Positions 1 through 8,811 are shown, counted from the first letter of the stretch. The stretch: DNA of 64,000 bases from Vibrio sp. HI00D65 (GCF_001635455.1 NZ_LWEH01000011.1:89717-153716); one strand, 5' to 3'. Translations and numbers: made by a program. The notes: a model not told the origin generated them from the letters alone.

Positions 1-1249
1 AAAAGCGCTTAAAGCTCACCTAGTTCGTTTAGAAGAAGCGGCTAAGCGTGACCACCGTAAGATTGGTAAAGCATTGGATCTATTCCACATGCAGCAAGAA
101 GCACCAGGCATGGTGTTCTGGCACCACAACGGTTGGACTATTTTCCGTGAACTAGAAGTATTCGTACGTCAAAAACTGACTGAATACGATTACCAAGAAG
201 TAAAAGGCCCACTAATGATGGACCGTGTACTTTGGGAACGTTCTGGTCACTGGGACAAATACGCAGAAGCGATGTTCACAACGTCTTCAGAGAACCGTGA
301 ATACGCTATCAAGCCAATGAACTGCCCGGGTCACGTACAGATCTTCAACCAAGGTCTTAAGTCTTACCGTGATCTACCGCTACGTATGGCTGAGTTCGGC
401 TCATGTCACCGTAACGAGCCGTCTGGCGCACTTCACGGCATCATGCGTGTTCGTGGTTTTACTCAAGATGACGCTCACGTATTCTGTACTGAAGACCAAG
501 TTCAACAAGAAGTTAAAGCTTGTATTGAAATGGTTTATGACACTTACACAACTTTCGGTTTCGAAAACATCGTTGTTAAGCTGTCTACTCGTCCAGAGCA
601 ACGTGTCGGTTCTGACGAAATGTGGGACCGTGCTGAGGCTGACCTTAAGCTTGCACTAGAGTCAATGGAGATTGCATACGAGATTCAAGAAGGCGAGGGT
701 GCGTTCTATGGACCTAAGATTGAATTTACTTTGCATGATTGTTTGGACCGTGCATGGCAATGTGGTACAGTGCAGCTCGATTTTGCATTACCAGAGCGTT
801 TAGGTGCAACTTACGTAGGTGAAGATAACGAGCGTCACACGCCAGTTATGATCCACCGCGCGATTTTAGGTTCACTAGAGCGTTTCATCGGTATTCTTAT
901 TGAAGAATACGCTGGCTTCTTCCCAACATGGTTGGCGCCAGAACAAGCAGTTGTAATGGGCATTACAGACAAACAGTCTGAATATGTACAAGAAATTACG
1001 AAAAAACTGCAAAAAAGTGGATTTAGAGTCAAAGCAGACTTGAGAAATGAGAAGATTGGCTTTAAAATCCGCGAACATACTTTGAAACGTGTACCGTTTA
1101 TGCTTGTGTGTGGTGACCAAGAAATGGAAGCCGGCGAAATTGCAGTACGTACACGTAAAGGTAAAGACCTTGGCAAGTTTAAAGTGGATGACTTTATTTC
1201 ATACATCCAAGCTGAGGTTTCAAGCCGTAAGCTCAATCTGGAGGAATAG
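1..1249 (+). CDS. thrS: Threonine--tRNA ligase, 3' portion
   Basis: Class II aminoacyl-tRNA synthetase that charges tRNA-Thr in the cytoplasm. The reading frame is open from base 2, so the gene enters from outside the window. About 415 codons remain of a family length near 640, so the N-terminal TGS and editing domains lie upstream. The visible part is the catalytic core: the [17 protein letters not shown] stretch, the motif 2 region with [10 protein letters not shown] and [23 protein letters not shown] split across it, and motif 3 near [11 protein letters not shown]. The C-terminal anticodon-binding domain follows from about base 940. The TTG at 74 and the ATG at 89 are internal codons, not starts. 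infC begins two bases after the stop, and its ribosome binding site lies inside the thrS 3' end. Identification is secure. Confidence 0.97.
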   Translation, partial: KALKAHLVRLEEAAKRDHRKIGKALDLFHMQQEAPGMVFWHHNGWTIFRELEVFVRQKLTEYDYQEVKGPLMMDRVLWERSGHWDKYAEAMFTTSSENREYAIKPMNCPGHVQIFNQGLKSYRDLPLRMAEFGSCHRNEPSGALHGIMRVRGFTQDDAHVFCTEDQVQQEVKACIEMVYDTYTTFGFENIVVKLSTRPEQRVGSDEMWDRAEADLKLALESMEIAYEIQEGEGAFYGPKIEFTLHDCLDRAWQCGTVQLDFALPERLGATYVGEDNERHTPVMIHRAILGSLERFIGILIEEYAGFFPTWLAPEQAVVMGITDKQSEYVQEITKKLQKSGFRVKADLRNEKIGFKIREHTLKRVPFMLVCGDQEMEAGEIAVRTRKGKDLGKFKVDDFISYIQAEVSSRKLNLEE

Positions 1250-1251
1250 CT

Positions 1252-1803
1252 ATTAAAGGCGGAAGACGTGGCCAACAACCGGCCAAACAAAACCAGCACC
1301 GTTTAAACGGTGACATTCGTGGCGTTCGTGAAGTGCGTCTAACTGGCGCAGACGGCGAAGCTGTTGGTGTAGTATCAATCGCAGAAGCGATGGAAGCTGC
1401 AAATGAAGCTGGTATGGATCTAGTAGAGATCAGCCCTAACGCCGAGCCGCCAGTTTGTCGTGTGATGGACTACGGTAAGTTCCTCTTCGAGAAGAGCAAA
1501 GCTGCGAAAGAGCAGAAGAAAAAGCAAAAGCAGGTTCAGATTAAGGAAGTTAAATTCCGCCCTGGAACTGATATTGGAGACTATCAGGTAAAACTACGCA
1601 ACCTGACTGGTTTCCTTGAAGACGGCAACAAAGTGAAGGTAACAATTCGCTTCCGTGGCCGCGAAATGGCTCACCAAGACATCGGTGTGGACGTTCTTAA
1701 TCGTTTGAAAGCGGATACTGAAGAATTTGCAGTAGTCGAATCTTTCCCAACGAGAATTGAAGGTCGCCAGATGATCATGGTATTGGCCCCTAAAAAGAAG
1801 TAA
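1252..1803 (+). CDS. infC: Translation initiation factor IF-3 (ATT start)
   Basis: IF-3 binds the 30S subunit, prevents premature 50S joining and proofreads the start codon. The protein is 183 residues, the usual family length. It has the N-terminal domain ([14 protein letters not shown] onward), the lysine-rich linker near [15 protein letters not shown] and the C-terminal domain ending VLAPKKK. I chose the ATT at 1252 as start. It begins the conserved KGGRRG sequence, follows a GGAGGA-like site (1240-1245) and is the known rare start of infC in enteric bacteria. The first conventional codon (GTG at 1333) would delete about 27 conserved residues. IF-3 discriminates against ATT, so the gene is expected to be autoregulated. 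It starts two bases after thrS. Confidence 0.96.
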   Translation: MKGGRRGQQPAKQNQHRLNGDIRGVREVRLTGADGEAVGVVSIAEAMEAANEAGMDLVEISPNAEPPVCRVMDYGKFLFEKSKAAKEQKKKQKQVQIKEVKFRPGTDIGDYQVKLRNLTGFLEDGNKVKVTIRFRGREMAHQDIGVDVLNRLKADTEEFAVVESFPTRIEGRQMIMVLAPKKK

Positions 1804-1827
1804 TTAACGGCTTTGCAAGTAATTGAA

Positions 1828-1854
1828 CCCTGCAGCCTCTGGTTGCGGGGTTTT
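1828..1854 (+). terminator. Terminator-like hairpin in the infC-rpmI gap
   Basis: A 10-bp stem (1828-1837 with 1841-1850, two G-U pairs) around a three-base loop is followed at once by TTTT. It lies 25 bases after infC and about 55 before rpmI. It could be a partial terminator or attenuator that sets the infC to L35/L20 ratio. In E. coli this leader region also carries the L20 autoregulatory site, but I cannot identify an L20-binding fold here by eye. Confidence 0.6.
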
Positions 1855-1907
1855 ATTCGCCCTAATTACTATGTTATTAACAACTCAACAATGCGGAGTT
1901 ATTCATC

Positions 1908-2102
1908 ATGCCTAAGATGAAAACCAACAAAGGTGCTGCTAAGCGTTTCCAGAAAACTGCTGGTGGTATTAAGTTTAAGCACGCTGGTAAACGTCACATC
2001 CTGACTAAGCGTACTACTAAGAACAAGCGTCAGCTACGTCCGAACTCGATCCTTCCTAAGTGTGAAGTTGCTCAAGTTCTTCGTATGATGCCATACGCTT
2101 AA
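1908..2102 (+). CDS. rpmI: 50S ribosomal protein L35
   Basis: Small basic protein of the large ribosomal subunit, 64 residues, normal for L35. It starts [14 protein letters not shown] and contains the conserved [11 protein letters not shown] stretch. A GGAG site at 1896-1899 precedes the ATG by about eight bases. It sits between infC and rplT, with a 42-base gap to rplT, the standard gammaproteobacterial order. Expression is probably coupled to rplT and feedback-controlled by L20, as known in E. coli; that control is inferred here. Confidence 0.97.
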   Translation: MPKMKTNKGAAKRFQKTAGGIKFKHAGKRHILTKRTTKNKRQLRPNSILPKCEVAQVLRMMPYA

Positions 2103-2144
2103 TTCTTTTTAGTTTATAAATTCGTTTAGTTTAGGAGAAGCATA

Positions 2145-2498
2145 ATGCCTCGCGTAAAACGTGGTGTACAAGCTCGTGCACGTCATAAGAAAGTTCTAAA
2201 ACAAGCTAAAGGTTACTACGGTGCACGTTCACGTGTTTACCGCGTAGCTTTCCAAGCAGTTACCAAAGCTGGTCAATACGCTTACCGTGACCGTCGTAAC
2301 AAGAAACGTCAATTCCGTCAACTTTGGATTGCACGTATCAACGCGGCATCTCGTCAAAATGGTCTATCTTACAGCCGTTTCATCAACGGTCTTAAGAAAG
2401 CATCTATCGAGATCGATCGTAAGATTCTTGCTGACATCGCAGTATTCGACAAAGCAGCATTCGCTGTTCTAGTTGAAAAAGCGAAAGCATCTCTATAA
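2145..2498 (+). CDS. rplT: 50S ribosomal protein L20
   Basis: Early-assembling 23S rRNA-binding protein, 117 residues, the usual length. The N-terminal extension is rich in Arg and Lys ([16 protein letters not shown]), and the globular RNA-binding domain follows with [15 protein letters not shown] and [27 protein letters not shown] ribosome site precedes the ATG. It is the last gene of the operon; a strong terminator starts 26 bases after its stop. In E. coli L20 represses translation of rpmI and of itself. Confidence 0.98.
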   Translation: MPRVKRGVQARARHKKVLKQAKGYYGARSRVYRVAFQAVTKAGQYAYRDRRNKKRQFRQLWIARINAASRQNGLSYSRFINGLKKASIEIDRKILADIAVFDKAAFAVLVEKAKASL

Positions 2499-2523
2499 TT
2501 TAGAGTTAGCTTTAAGGTTTAAG

Positions 2524-2551
2524 AAAAGGAGAACTTCGGTTCTCCTTTTTT
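2524..2551 (+). terminator. Rho-independent terminator of the thrS-rplT operon
   Basis: An 11-bp perfect stem (2524-2534 with 2539-2549) is closed by a UUCG tetraloop and runs into a T tract. This is a textbook intrinsic terminator. Confidence 0.93.
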
Positions 2552-2707
2552 ATTACCTGTAATTTGACCTCTAGATATTCCCAACTCCTTCCTCCGTCAG
2601 TCTTGGGAGTGACGAGATAAACTTCCGCATCTAATTTTTATTCGCTTGAACAGGCATTCTGGTATATAAACATCTACCTAACCTTTAATGTTAAGCGACC
2701 GAGATAA

Positions 2708-3022
2708 ATGACCGCACCAACTACTATGACGTTCTTCGAACGTTTTGAAGCTGACATCCTTTCTGGAAAAAAGACCATCACTATTCGCGATGAATCAGAG
2801 CGTGATTACCAACCGGGCAGCGTTGTTGAAGTATCAACGTTAGAAGAAGGGCGCGTATTCTGTAATCTTAAGATCATCAGCGTAGAACCAATCTTGTTCG
2901 ATGAACTGGGCGAGTTCCATGCACAACAAGAGAACATGACGCTGCAAGTGTTGAAAGATGTGATTCAAGATATCTACCCAGGTATCTCTCAGCTTTACGT
3001 TGTTTCTTACGAGCTGGTTTAA
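2708..3022 (+). CDS. yqfB: N4-acetylcytidine amidohydrolase (ASCH domain, YqfB family)
   Basis: A 104-residue ASCH-domain protein. E. coli YqfB of the same size hydrolyses N4-acetylcytidine and related acylated cytidines, so it probably works in nucleoside salvage from degraded RNA. The sequence keeps the family's FFERFEADILSGKKTITIRDESE segment, with Lys22 and Thr25 at positions equivalent to the proposed catalytic Lys21 and Thr24 of E. coli. It also keeps QENMTL with the likely catalytic Glu, and the DIYPG motif. It stands alone, not in an operon with the ribosomal genes. The start ATG follows GACCGAGATAA, a weak ribosome site, but the N-terminus matches the family length. Confidence 0.88.
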   Translation: MTAPTTMTFFERFEADILSGKKTITIRDESERDYQPGSVVEVSTLEEGRVFCNLKIISVEPILFDELGEFHAQQENMTLQVLKDVIQDIYPGISQLYVVSYELV

Positions 3023-3206
3023 TCGCTTTAAGACGGTAGGGCGGTGGCAGTTAAAAGACGGCTTACTGCACGCTGAGATTACTAAAGGCGATAACCGATA
3101 TGAATTTGCGGTTGTAGCGCGAGCAGACCTTAATATCCACTCTGCGGTGGAATATAAGAATGGCGAGCTTCATTTGTATCTGAAGTTGGTGCAAGCTGAG
3201 CGTTAA
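3000..3206 (+). CDS. Possible small protein overlapping the yqfB end
   Basis: An open frame of up to 68 codons overlaps the last 23 bases of yqfB in another frame. It has no ATG or GTG start; the only usual start codon is the TTG at 3000. The composition looks protein-like, with alternating hydrophobic and charged residues (for example YEFAVVARADLN and ELHLYLKLVQ), and translation could be coupled to yqfB termination. I do not recognise a family. It may be a real small conserved protein, or the remnant of one that lost its start. Confidence 0.4.
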   Translation: MFLTSWFNRFKTVGRWQLKDGLLHAEITKGDNRYEFAVVARADLNIHSAVEYKNGELHLYLKLVQAER

Positions 3207-3329
3207 CTCTTTTCGTCGAGCTTGATTAAGCAAGAGAGCCTCTAAAAAGCCAACAGTGATGTTGGCTTTGTTGTTTCTTGGCAAACTAACGAGCGTTAGC
3301 ATTCTTTCAACTCGGTTTATTTGCTGCGT

Positions 3330-4568
3330 TTATGCTTCAAAACTTGCTAAGCGTGAGTACAATTCACTTTCAACATCTTGCTTGGCACAAACCGTTAGTA
3401 GGTCATTAATAAAGTACTTGAGAGCGCGAGCCTCGATGCGTCGAATGCCTTGTTGCTGCTCTTTTGTTAGGTAGCCGTAGATGGTCGCTGCTCCGAAATC
3501 ACCAAAGATCATTTGGCCTTGCTCATTGACTAGGGTGTTGTGCGCGTACAAATCACCGTGACAAACCTTGTTGTCATGCAGGTGATTAAATACATCGATC
3601 ATCTGGGTCACGATGTTGTCGATTTGCGAGATCGGAAGTTCAAAACCTTCTGGGAAAGTATCACGCGTGCATGTCTCGAGTGTTGGTGGTAGTCCTAAGT
3701 TGTAGTAGCTGTTTGGAATGAGTTCCATCACCAAAGCTAGGTAATCTTGTTCCTTTACTTGGGCGATAGATTTTACCAAGTTGTTATGGTGACCAGCTTG
3801 CAGGCACGCTTCCAGTTCATCGTGTGGGTAGCCGTCACTGGTGACTTCGCCTTTAAACACTTTAACCGCCACTTCCTGTGGGAAATTAAAGTCGCTGTTT
3901 AGCCAGCTTGCATGAGAGATCACGCCAGACGCGCCTTGGCCAAGTACTTGATTCAGCGAGTAGCTTTGAGAGCTAACCGTAGGCACGCTATCTAAGCTGC
4001 TAGGGTGTTTGCAAAACGGGTTACCCGCAAACGCTAGCCAGGCCAGTTTTGGTAGCTTGATAAGGAACTCTGGGAATTCAGTCAGTTGGTTTGCAGACAA
4101 GCGGACCAGTTCGAGGTTGGACAGGTTTTCCATGCTCTCAGGTAAAATGCGAAGCTGGTTGCCTGCGAGTGCCAGCTTTTGCAGTCGTGGTCTTTCACCT
4201 AGTGAGTTCGGTAGAACTTCGATGTCGTTGTCGGTCAGGATCAACCAGCGCAATTGAGGTGGTAGAGATACTTCGCTTACGGTTTTGATTTGGTTGGTCT
4301 TGAAACCGATCATTTCAAGCTTCGGAAGTGACCCAAGAACGTCAGGAAGGTGCATGAACAGGTTATTCGACGCAAAGATAATGCGCAGGTGAGTAAGCTG
4401 TGATAACTCTTCAGGTAAGCGTGATAGCTGGTTCCCCGAAAGATCCAGAATCTCTAGTGAATCGGCGAGGTCCAAGATTTCTAATGGAAACTCAGTGAGA
4501 CCTTCTGATAATTTTAAGCGCTTAATACCTTTAAGTTGCCCTGATTTTAATTGCTCTAGAGTATGCAA
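3330..4568 (-). CDS. Leucine-rich repeat protein kinase
   Basis: A 412-residue cytoplasmic protein joining two modules. Residues ~17-185 are about seven leucine-rich repeats with the LDLSGNQLSRLPEEL type consensus, common in secreted or eukaryote-like bacterial LRRs. Residues ~205-400 are a Ser/Thr/Tyr-kinase-like domain: glycine loop GQGASGV (210-216), VAVK with Lys236, catalytic loop HGDLYAHN (337-344) with the catalytic Asp, and GDFG (356-359) with the Mg-binding Asp. All key catalytic residues are present, so it is likely an active kinase. There is no signal peptide or membrane segment. The gene is monocistronic with no phosphatase next to it. The LRR part probably selects the protein partner; the substrate is unknown. 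Similar two-module proteins occur in other gammaproteobacteria. Confidence 0.85.
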   Translation of the reverse strand: MHTLEQLKSGQLKGIKRLKLSEGLTEFPLEILDLADSLEILDLSGNQLSRLPEELSQLTHLRIIFASNNLFMHLPDVLGSLPKLEMIGFKTNQIKTVSEVSLPPQLRWLILTDNDIEVLPNSLGERPRLQKLALAGNQLRILPESMENLSNLELVRLSANQLTEFPEFLIKLPKLAWLAFAGNPFCKHPSSLDSVPTVSSQSYSLNQVLGQGASGVISHASWLNSDFNFPQEVAVKVFKGEVTSDGYPHDELEACLQAGHHNNLVKSIAQVKEQDYLALVMELIPNSYYNLGLPPTLETCTRDTFPEGFELPISQIDNIVTQMIDVFNHLHDNKVCHGDLYAHNTLVNEQGQMIFGDFGAATIYGYLTKEQQQGIRRIEARALKYFINDLLTVCAKQDVESELYSRLASFEA

Positions 4569-4683
4569 ACCTTAGCCTTATGAATAGATGTTCGAGGCGC
4601 GTAGTGTACTTGTCTCAATCGAGAAAGGCGAGTATTCGCAACAATACTCGCCTATCTAAGCTCACCAGTCGTTGATATTAAGG

Positions 4684-6258
4684 TTAAAGCTGAATACGAT
4701 TTTGGCTAACGCCGACCTCCTCAACAAAATCCAAGTCATGACTGACTAAGATAAAAACCCCTTGGTATTCACGCAAAGCTGACGCTAGTATTTGCTTTGA
4801 GTCGATATCTAAATGATTGTCTGGCTCATCAAGCAGCACTAATGGGGAGTCTTGCTTATGGCTGACAATCAACATCGCTAGCTTCATTTTCTCTCCACCA
4901 CTCAGGTGAGCGACTTTGCGGTACACAGAATCACGCCTAAAGCCGATGCCTGCTAACAATGTCCGAGCTTCACTTTCTGTGAGCCCATCACTATGTGTCA
5001 TGAGGCTATCGAACATAGTGTTCTGGGTATCTAACAAACCAAAGTGTTGATCAAGGTATACCGTAGATCCTAAGCGTTTGATGGTACCGGTGTAGTGCGA
5101 GTGCTCGTTGTGAATCGCTTTTAACAGTGTCGATTTACCACAGCCGTTTGCGCCGCTGAGATAACAGCGTTCACCTTGTGACAGAGAAAAATTGATAGCA
5201 GTACCAGAACCATATTCAAGTCGGCAATCTTCAACCGTTAACAGCGCGTTCTTTTTCTTGCTATTACTCTGTTGGAGATACAAGGCCTGCGGTTTCAGTT
5301 GCTCTTTTTGTTCTTTAAGAGATTGAAGCTTATCTTGATTTTGCTCCTTTAAGTTATTTTGGCTAGTGGCTGATGCTGCTTGTGTTCGTCCCGCTTTGTC
5401 TTTCATCGCATCCATTAAGATCTTGGGCTGACTGCCTGATTTTCGCAGTCGATTTCCTTGCGCCTCTCGCTGTTGCGCTTTTTCTTTGTTGGCTTGAGCT
5501 TGTCGCTCCAGTCGTCTCTTTTCTGATTGGTGATGAGCAATCTGTTTATCGAGTGCATCGGCTTGATTCGACATTTGTTTGAAGTAATTATCGTAGTTTC
5601 CTTTATAGAAACGTAACCCCAAACTGTTGAGGTGGTAGATCCCTTCCATGTGCCTCAACAGGCTTCGGTCATGGCTAACCATCAGTATTTTGCCTTCAAA
5701 CTGTTGGCACTGTTCTATTAACCAGCTGCGCCCGTCACTGTCTAAATGATTCGATGGCTCATCGAGAATCAGTATGTTGTGGTCTGACGTAAACAGTTGA
5801 TGAAGCTGTAAAAGGGCAAGTTGCCCACCGCTTAATGTGTTGCATGGCGTGGCCAACTCGCTGGTTATTTTCAGATTGGCTAACAGCCTCTGAGTGTTTT
5901 CTTGCAAATCCCAATCTTCACCAACGATGTCAAAATGTTGAAGCTCGCAGCTGCCTTGTTCGATAGCATGCAAGGCATTGATTTTATTTGTGATACCTAA
6001 GAAATCAGCAATGCTGATCGTGCTATCCAAAAGTTGTGAAGGCAATTGTGAGTAGAAACCAATCGAGCCTTGTCTAGACACACTCCCAGATGTCGGCTGC
6101 GTTTGCCCCGTGAGTAATGAAAGTAGCAACGACTTTCCGGCGCCGTTTCTTCCAACTAAGCCAGTCAGTCGCGAGTTCAAATTGAAGGTGATGTCTTTAA
6201 ATAGCCACTCACCAGTATCGAGCTGGAATGAGAGATTATTGGCTAAGATAGTAGGCAT
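4684..6258 (-). CDS. ABC-F family ATPase
   Basis: A soluble tandem ATPase of 524 residues. ABC-F proteins bind the ribosomal E site and help stalled or drug-bound ribosomes. Domain 1 has GRNGAGKS (36-43), LSGGQ (142-146) and LDEPSNHLD (165-173). A charged, coiled-coil-like linker spans ~228-335. Domain 2 has GANGCGKS (369-376), LSGGE (452-456) and LDEPDNHLD (476-484). There are no membrane segments. I chose the ATG at 6258 because GAGAGG sits six bases upstream and the protein then begins at the first ABC strand. The frame stays open to a TTG at 6372, but that extension crosses a terminator-like hairpin and has no family similarity. Whether it is a housekeeping (Uup/YheS-like) or an antibiotic-resistance ABC-F cannot be decided from sequence alone. 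Confidence 0.9.
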   Translation of the reverse strand: MPTILANNLSFQLDTGEWLFKDITFNLNSRLTGLVGRNGAGKSLLLSLLTGQTQPTSGSVSRQGSIGFYSQLPSQLLDSTISIADFLGITNKINALHAIEQGSCELQHFDIVGEDWDLQENTQRLLANLKITSELATPCNTLSGGQLALLQLHQLFTSDHNILILDEPSNHLDSDGRSWLIEQCQQFEGKILMVSHDRSLLRHMEGIYHLNSLGLRFYKGNYDNYFKQMSNQADALDKQIAHHQSEKRRLERQAQANKEKAQQREAQGNRLRKSGSQPKILMDAMKDKAGRTQAASATSQNNLKEQNQDKLQSLKEQKEQLKPQALYLQQSNSKKKNALLTVEDCRLEYGSGTAINFSLSQGERCYLSGANGCGKSTLLKAIHNEHSHYTGTIKRLGSTVYLDQHFGLLDTQNTMFDSLMTHSDGLTESEARTLLAGIGFRRDSVYRKVAHLSGGEKMKLAMLIVSHKQDSPLVLLDEPDNHLDIDSKQILASALREYQGVFILVSHDLDFVEEVGVSQNRIQL

Positions 6259-6373
6259 AAAAATACCTCTCTTTGCGTATAAACGAGTAAAAGGGGCGAG
6301 GCGCTTTTCGTGCAAGATCCTGCTGGATGCTAACAACAGATCGCCATAGGCGTTACTTAGATGGGTGACCAAT

Positions 6374-6412
6374 AAAAGAGAGAAAGCGGTATTGAGATGG
6401 TTTCTCTCTTTT
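6374..6412 (-). promoter_or_regulatory. Attenuator-like hairpin in the ABC-F leader
   Basis: A perfect 12-bp inverted repeat (6374-6385 and 6401-6412, 15-base loop). In the direction of the ABC-F gene it ends in TTTTATT, like an intrinsic terminator, 115 bases before the start codon. The downstream arm, CTCTCTTT on the minus strand, is also complementary over eight bases to the AAAGAGAG of the ABC-F ribosome site (6267-6274), so two exclusive structures are possible. Very short open frames lie upstream (for example 12 codons at 6462-6500, minus strand, and ATG AAG TAC TAA near 6550), as in known ribosome-mediated attenuators. Confidence 0.55.
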
Positions 6413-6658
6413 AGGTGCGCTCTTGAAGATGCAGGCCGTTAATTGGCGGATCTTTAAGAGCTTAATATGTCGCGAAAATAGATGACGAAGTAACGCCCAC
6501 TAACCCCGAGTGTCCAAATGATTTTAAAAAATAAATCGGATGTCAGGATGTTAGTACTTCATTATGGCGTTATTCTCTTTTGAAATGATGGTGGAATGGT
6601 ACTGAATACGGGCTTAAAAAGTCAACAGGGTAAAGTGATTAAAATGCACCCAAATAAT

Positions 6659-6681
6659 AAAAGCGCCGATGAGGCGCTTTT
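6659..6681 (-). terminator. Bidirectional terminator after the TetR gene
   Basis: A 9-bp perfect stem AAAAGCGCC/GGCGCTTTT with a five-base loop. Read leftward it is followed by ATTATTT. It ends the aldehyde dehydrogenase-TetR transcript and separates it from the ABC-F leader. Confidence 0.8.
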
Positions 6682-6749
6682 ATTGATTCGATGAAACTTG
6701 ACGCTACTTAATGGCAGGGTATTTAGCTTACAGCCCGCTGATAGTCTAG

Positions 6750-7337
6750 CTAACAGGACGGCTGCGCTTGACCACCAATAGCACGCCAGCACATATCAAA
6801 ACTGTCGTTGATATACTTTTCTGACTGCTCTGCCTGCGGCTCTTGCTGATCAACAAGCCAGTTCGCACAGATCAAAAAGTGGCTATGGATGAAGTGTCTA
6901 ACGAGATTAATGTCTAACACCATCAATTCTTCGGCTTGCTGTCCTTTCAAAATGATGTCATCGAGTGACGCAAACATCTGCGAGACAATGACTTCGCGAG
7001 TTTGAGTCGTTGGGTCAAAATGCACATTGGTGAAGAACTTCATGGCAACTGGGTTTTCCAATGCCCATTCAATTCCGGTCATCCACATGAATTTAAAGGC
7101 TTGATAGCGATTTTGTTCAGCGATTTCTGTGTGTTGAGTCAGAGTAGAAAATAGCTCTACTTTCAACTCACGAAACAGTTCATCAATCAGTAGAGATTTG
7201 TTTTCAAAATGATGAAACAGTGTCGCTTTTGCTACACCAGCAGTCTTCGCTATTTGCCCTGTAGATGTGCCCTTTAACCCTTGTTGGGAAAAGAGTAGGA
7301 GTGCAGCATCTAGGATTTTTTGCCTTTTTGTCATCAT
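6750..7337 (-). CDS. TetR/AcrR family regulator
   Basis: A 195-residue one-domain repressor type. Residues 1-50 form the TetR helix-turn-helix (KRQKILDAALLLFSQQG, TSTGQIAKTAGVAKATLFHHF); the rest is a variable ligand-binding helical domain. The start overlaps the stop of the upstream aldehyde dehydrogenase gene (ATGATGA arrangement), so the two are one translationally coupled operon. A palindrome of TetR-operator form lies 22 bases upstream of the dehydrogenase start (8792-8811), which suggests autorepression relieved by an aldehyde, alcohol or fatty acyl compound. The effector cannot be read from the sequence. Confidence 0.9.
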   Translation of the reverse strand: MMTKRQKILDAALLLFSQQGLKGTSTGQIAKTAGVAKATLFHHFENKSLLIDELFRELKVELFSTLTQHTEIAEQNRYQAFKFMWMTGIEWALENPVAMKFFTNVHFDPTTQTREVIVSQMFASLDDIILKGQQAEELMVLDINLVRHFIHSHFLICANWLVDQQEPQAEQSEKYINDSFDMCWRAIGGQAQPSC

Positions 7338-8770
7338 CGATTCAGTACTTTGAACATCATTTTCTTGATTGGGTTGTTGTATGGAGGATGCATCAACTTA
7401 GTGAAGTTGATTTTGCCTCGAGTCAACACGGTTTTTGCATGGCTAAAGGTCTTGAAGCCTTCAATGCCGTGGTAGTGTCCCATGCCTGAAGGGCCAATAC
7501 CACCAAACGGTGCGTCTTCCGCTGCCACATGCACTAAAGAGTCATTGATGCAAACGCCGCCTGAGTGTGTATCCGATAGGAATCTGTCTTGTGTTTTCTT
7601 GTCGTGACTCATTAGGTACAAGGCAAGTGGACGTTCTCTGGTGGTGATGTAGCTTATCGCTTCTTCAACTGAATCATAAGGCACGATAGGTAGCACAGGG
7701 CCAAACAACTCTTCTTGCATTGCCATCATGTCATCATTCACTTCGGTGAGAAGATGCGGTGTCATTCTGTGGTTCACGTCGTCTTGTGCCTGCTCGGTAA
7801 CTGTGTGTATTACAGCACCCTTTGACTTCGCATCTTCAACCACGCCTTTTAATCGATTGTACTGGCGCATGTTAACTACTGAGGTTAAGTCTTTGCTCTC
7901 AATTCCTGCTTTATAAATCTTCTTGAAGTAGCGCTTGTAAGCGGTGATAAATGCATCGACTTTGTCTCGTGGCAGCAAGATGTAATCCGGTGCGACACAG
8001 ATTTGACCTGCGTTTAAGCTCTTGGCAAACAGGATACGTTCAACCGCGTCTGCGACATCGAAATCTGGTGCGATGATGGTTGGAGACTTACCGCCAAGTT
8101 CTAGTGTCACTGGCGTTAAGTTCGCAGCTGCGGCTTTCATTACGTGCCTACCAACAGAGGTTGAACCTGTGAATAGGATATGGTCAAACGGTAGCTGGCT
8201 AAATTTAGCAGAAACGTCGGCTTCACCTTCGATGATTGCGACTTGCTCTTCACTGAAACCTTCGGCCAACATCGCTTTCAAAACACGGTTGGTTGCAGGG
8301 GTAAACTCAGACATCTTGAGCATTGCAGTGTTTCCTGCAGCCAATGCTGTGATGAGAGGGCCCAAAGAGAGCATCACTGGGAAGTTCCAAGGCACGATGA
8401 TGCCAACCACACCTACTGGCTGATAATGCACAGTAATTTTGGCTGGTGTTAGCATCAAGCCGGCTTTACGACGTGAAGGCTTCAACCACTTCTTAAGATT
8501 TTTATCACTGTAATTGATTTGGTGTAGAGAGGGGGTGATGTCAGCAATTAAGCTGTCATGTTTTGCTCGATGGCCATAATCTTCTGATACCGCTTCAATT
8601 AACTGCTCTTGGTAGCGCATTAATAGTTTTTTCAAGACTGAGAGATCATTTCGTCTCTGCTCAAGTGTTGGATTAACGTTGTTACGGTAGTGATCTTGCT
8701 GTCGGTTGAATATTTGAACCATGTCTTTGGTGCTCGACGTGTTTGGTTCAAGTTCTAGATTATGGCTCAT
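7334..8770 (-). CDS. Coniferyl-aldehyde-dehydrogenase-like aldehyde dehydrogenase
   Basis: NAD(P)-dependent enzyme that oxidises an aldehyde to its acid; 478 residues. Active-site residues are all present: Asn129 in PWNFP, Glu224 in VTLELGGKSP and Cys258 in NAGQICVAPDY. The EDAPFGGIGPSGMGHYHG segment matches the class 3/CalB-like subgroup, in which proteins are often annotated as coniferyl aldehyde dehydrogenase but can act on long aliphatic aldehydes. The C-terminus ends in a basic, hydrophobic tail (KKMMFKVLNR). An AGGGGA ribosome site precedes the start. It is first in an operon with the TetR gene, so aldehyde detoxification under feedback control is the likely role. The natural substrate is uncertain. 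Confidence 0.9.
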   Translation of the reverse strand: MSHNLELEPNTSSTKDMVQIFNRQQDHYRNNVNPTLEQRRNDLSVLKKLLMRYQEQLIEAVSEDYGHRAKHDSLIADITPSLHQINYSDKNLKKWLKPSRRKAGLMLTPAKITVHYQPVGVVGIIVPWNFPVMLSLGPLITALAAGNTAMLKMSEFTPATNRVLKAMLAEGFSEEQVAIIEGEADVSAKFSQLPFDHILFTGSTSVGRHVMKAAAANLTPVTLELGGKSPTIIAPDFDVADAVERILFAKSLNAGQICVAPDYILLPRDKVDAFITAYKRYFKKIYKAGIESKDLTSVVNMRQYNRLKGVVEDAKSKGAVIHTVTEQAQDDVNHRMTPHLLTEVNDDMMAMQEELFGPVLPIVPYDSVEEAISYITTRERPLALYLMSHDKKTQDRFLSDTHSGGVCINDSLVHVAAEDAPFGGIGPSGMGHYHGIEGFKTFSHAKTVLTRGKINFTKLMHPPYNNPIKKMMFKVLNR

Positions 8771-8791
8771 AGTATCCCCTAAATTCGAAGG

Positions 8792-8811
8792 CTGACCGAT
8801 TGGTTGGTCAG
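8792..8811. promoter_or_regulatory. Probable TetR operator
   Basis: CTGACC and GGTCAG form perfect 6-bp arms eight bases apart, with further partial symmetry inside. The site lies just upstream of the aldehyde dehydrogenase ribosome site, in the position expected for the co-transcribed TetR repressor. Confidence 0.6.

Noticed and set aside
6258..6372. Longer N-terminus for the ABC-F protein (TTG at 6372)
   Set aside because: The extension has no family similarity and the ATG at 6258 has its own strong ribosome site.
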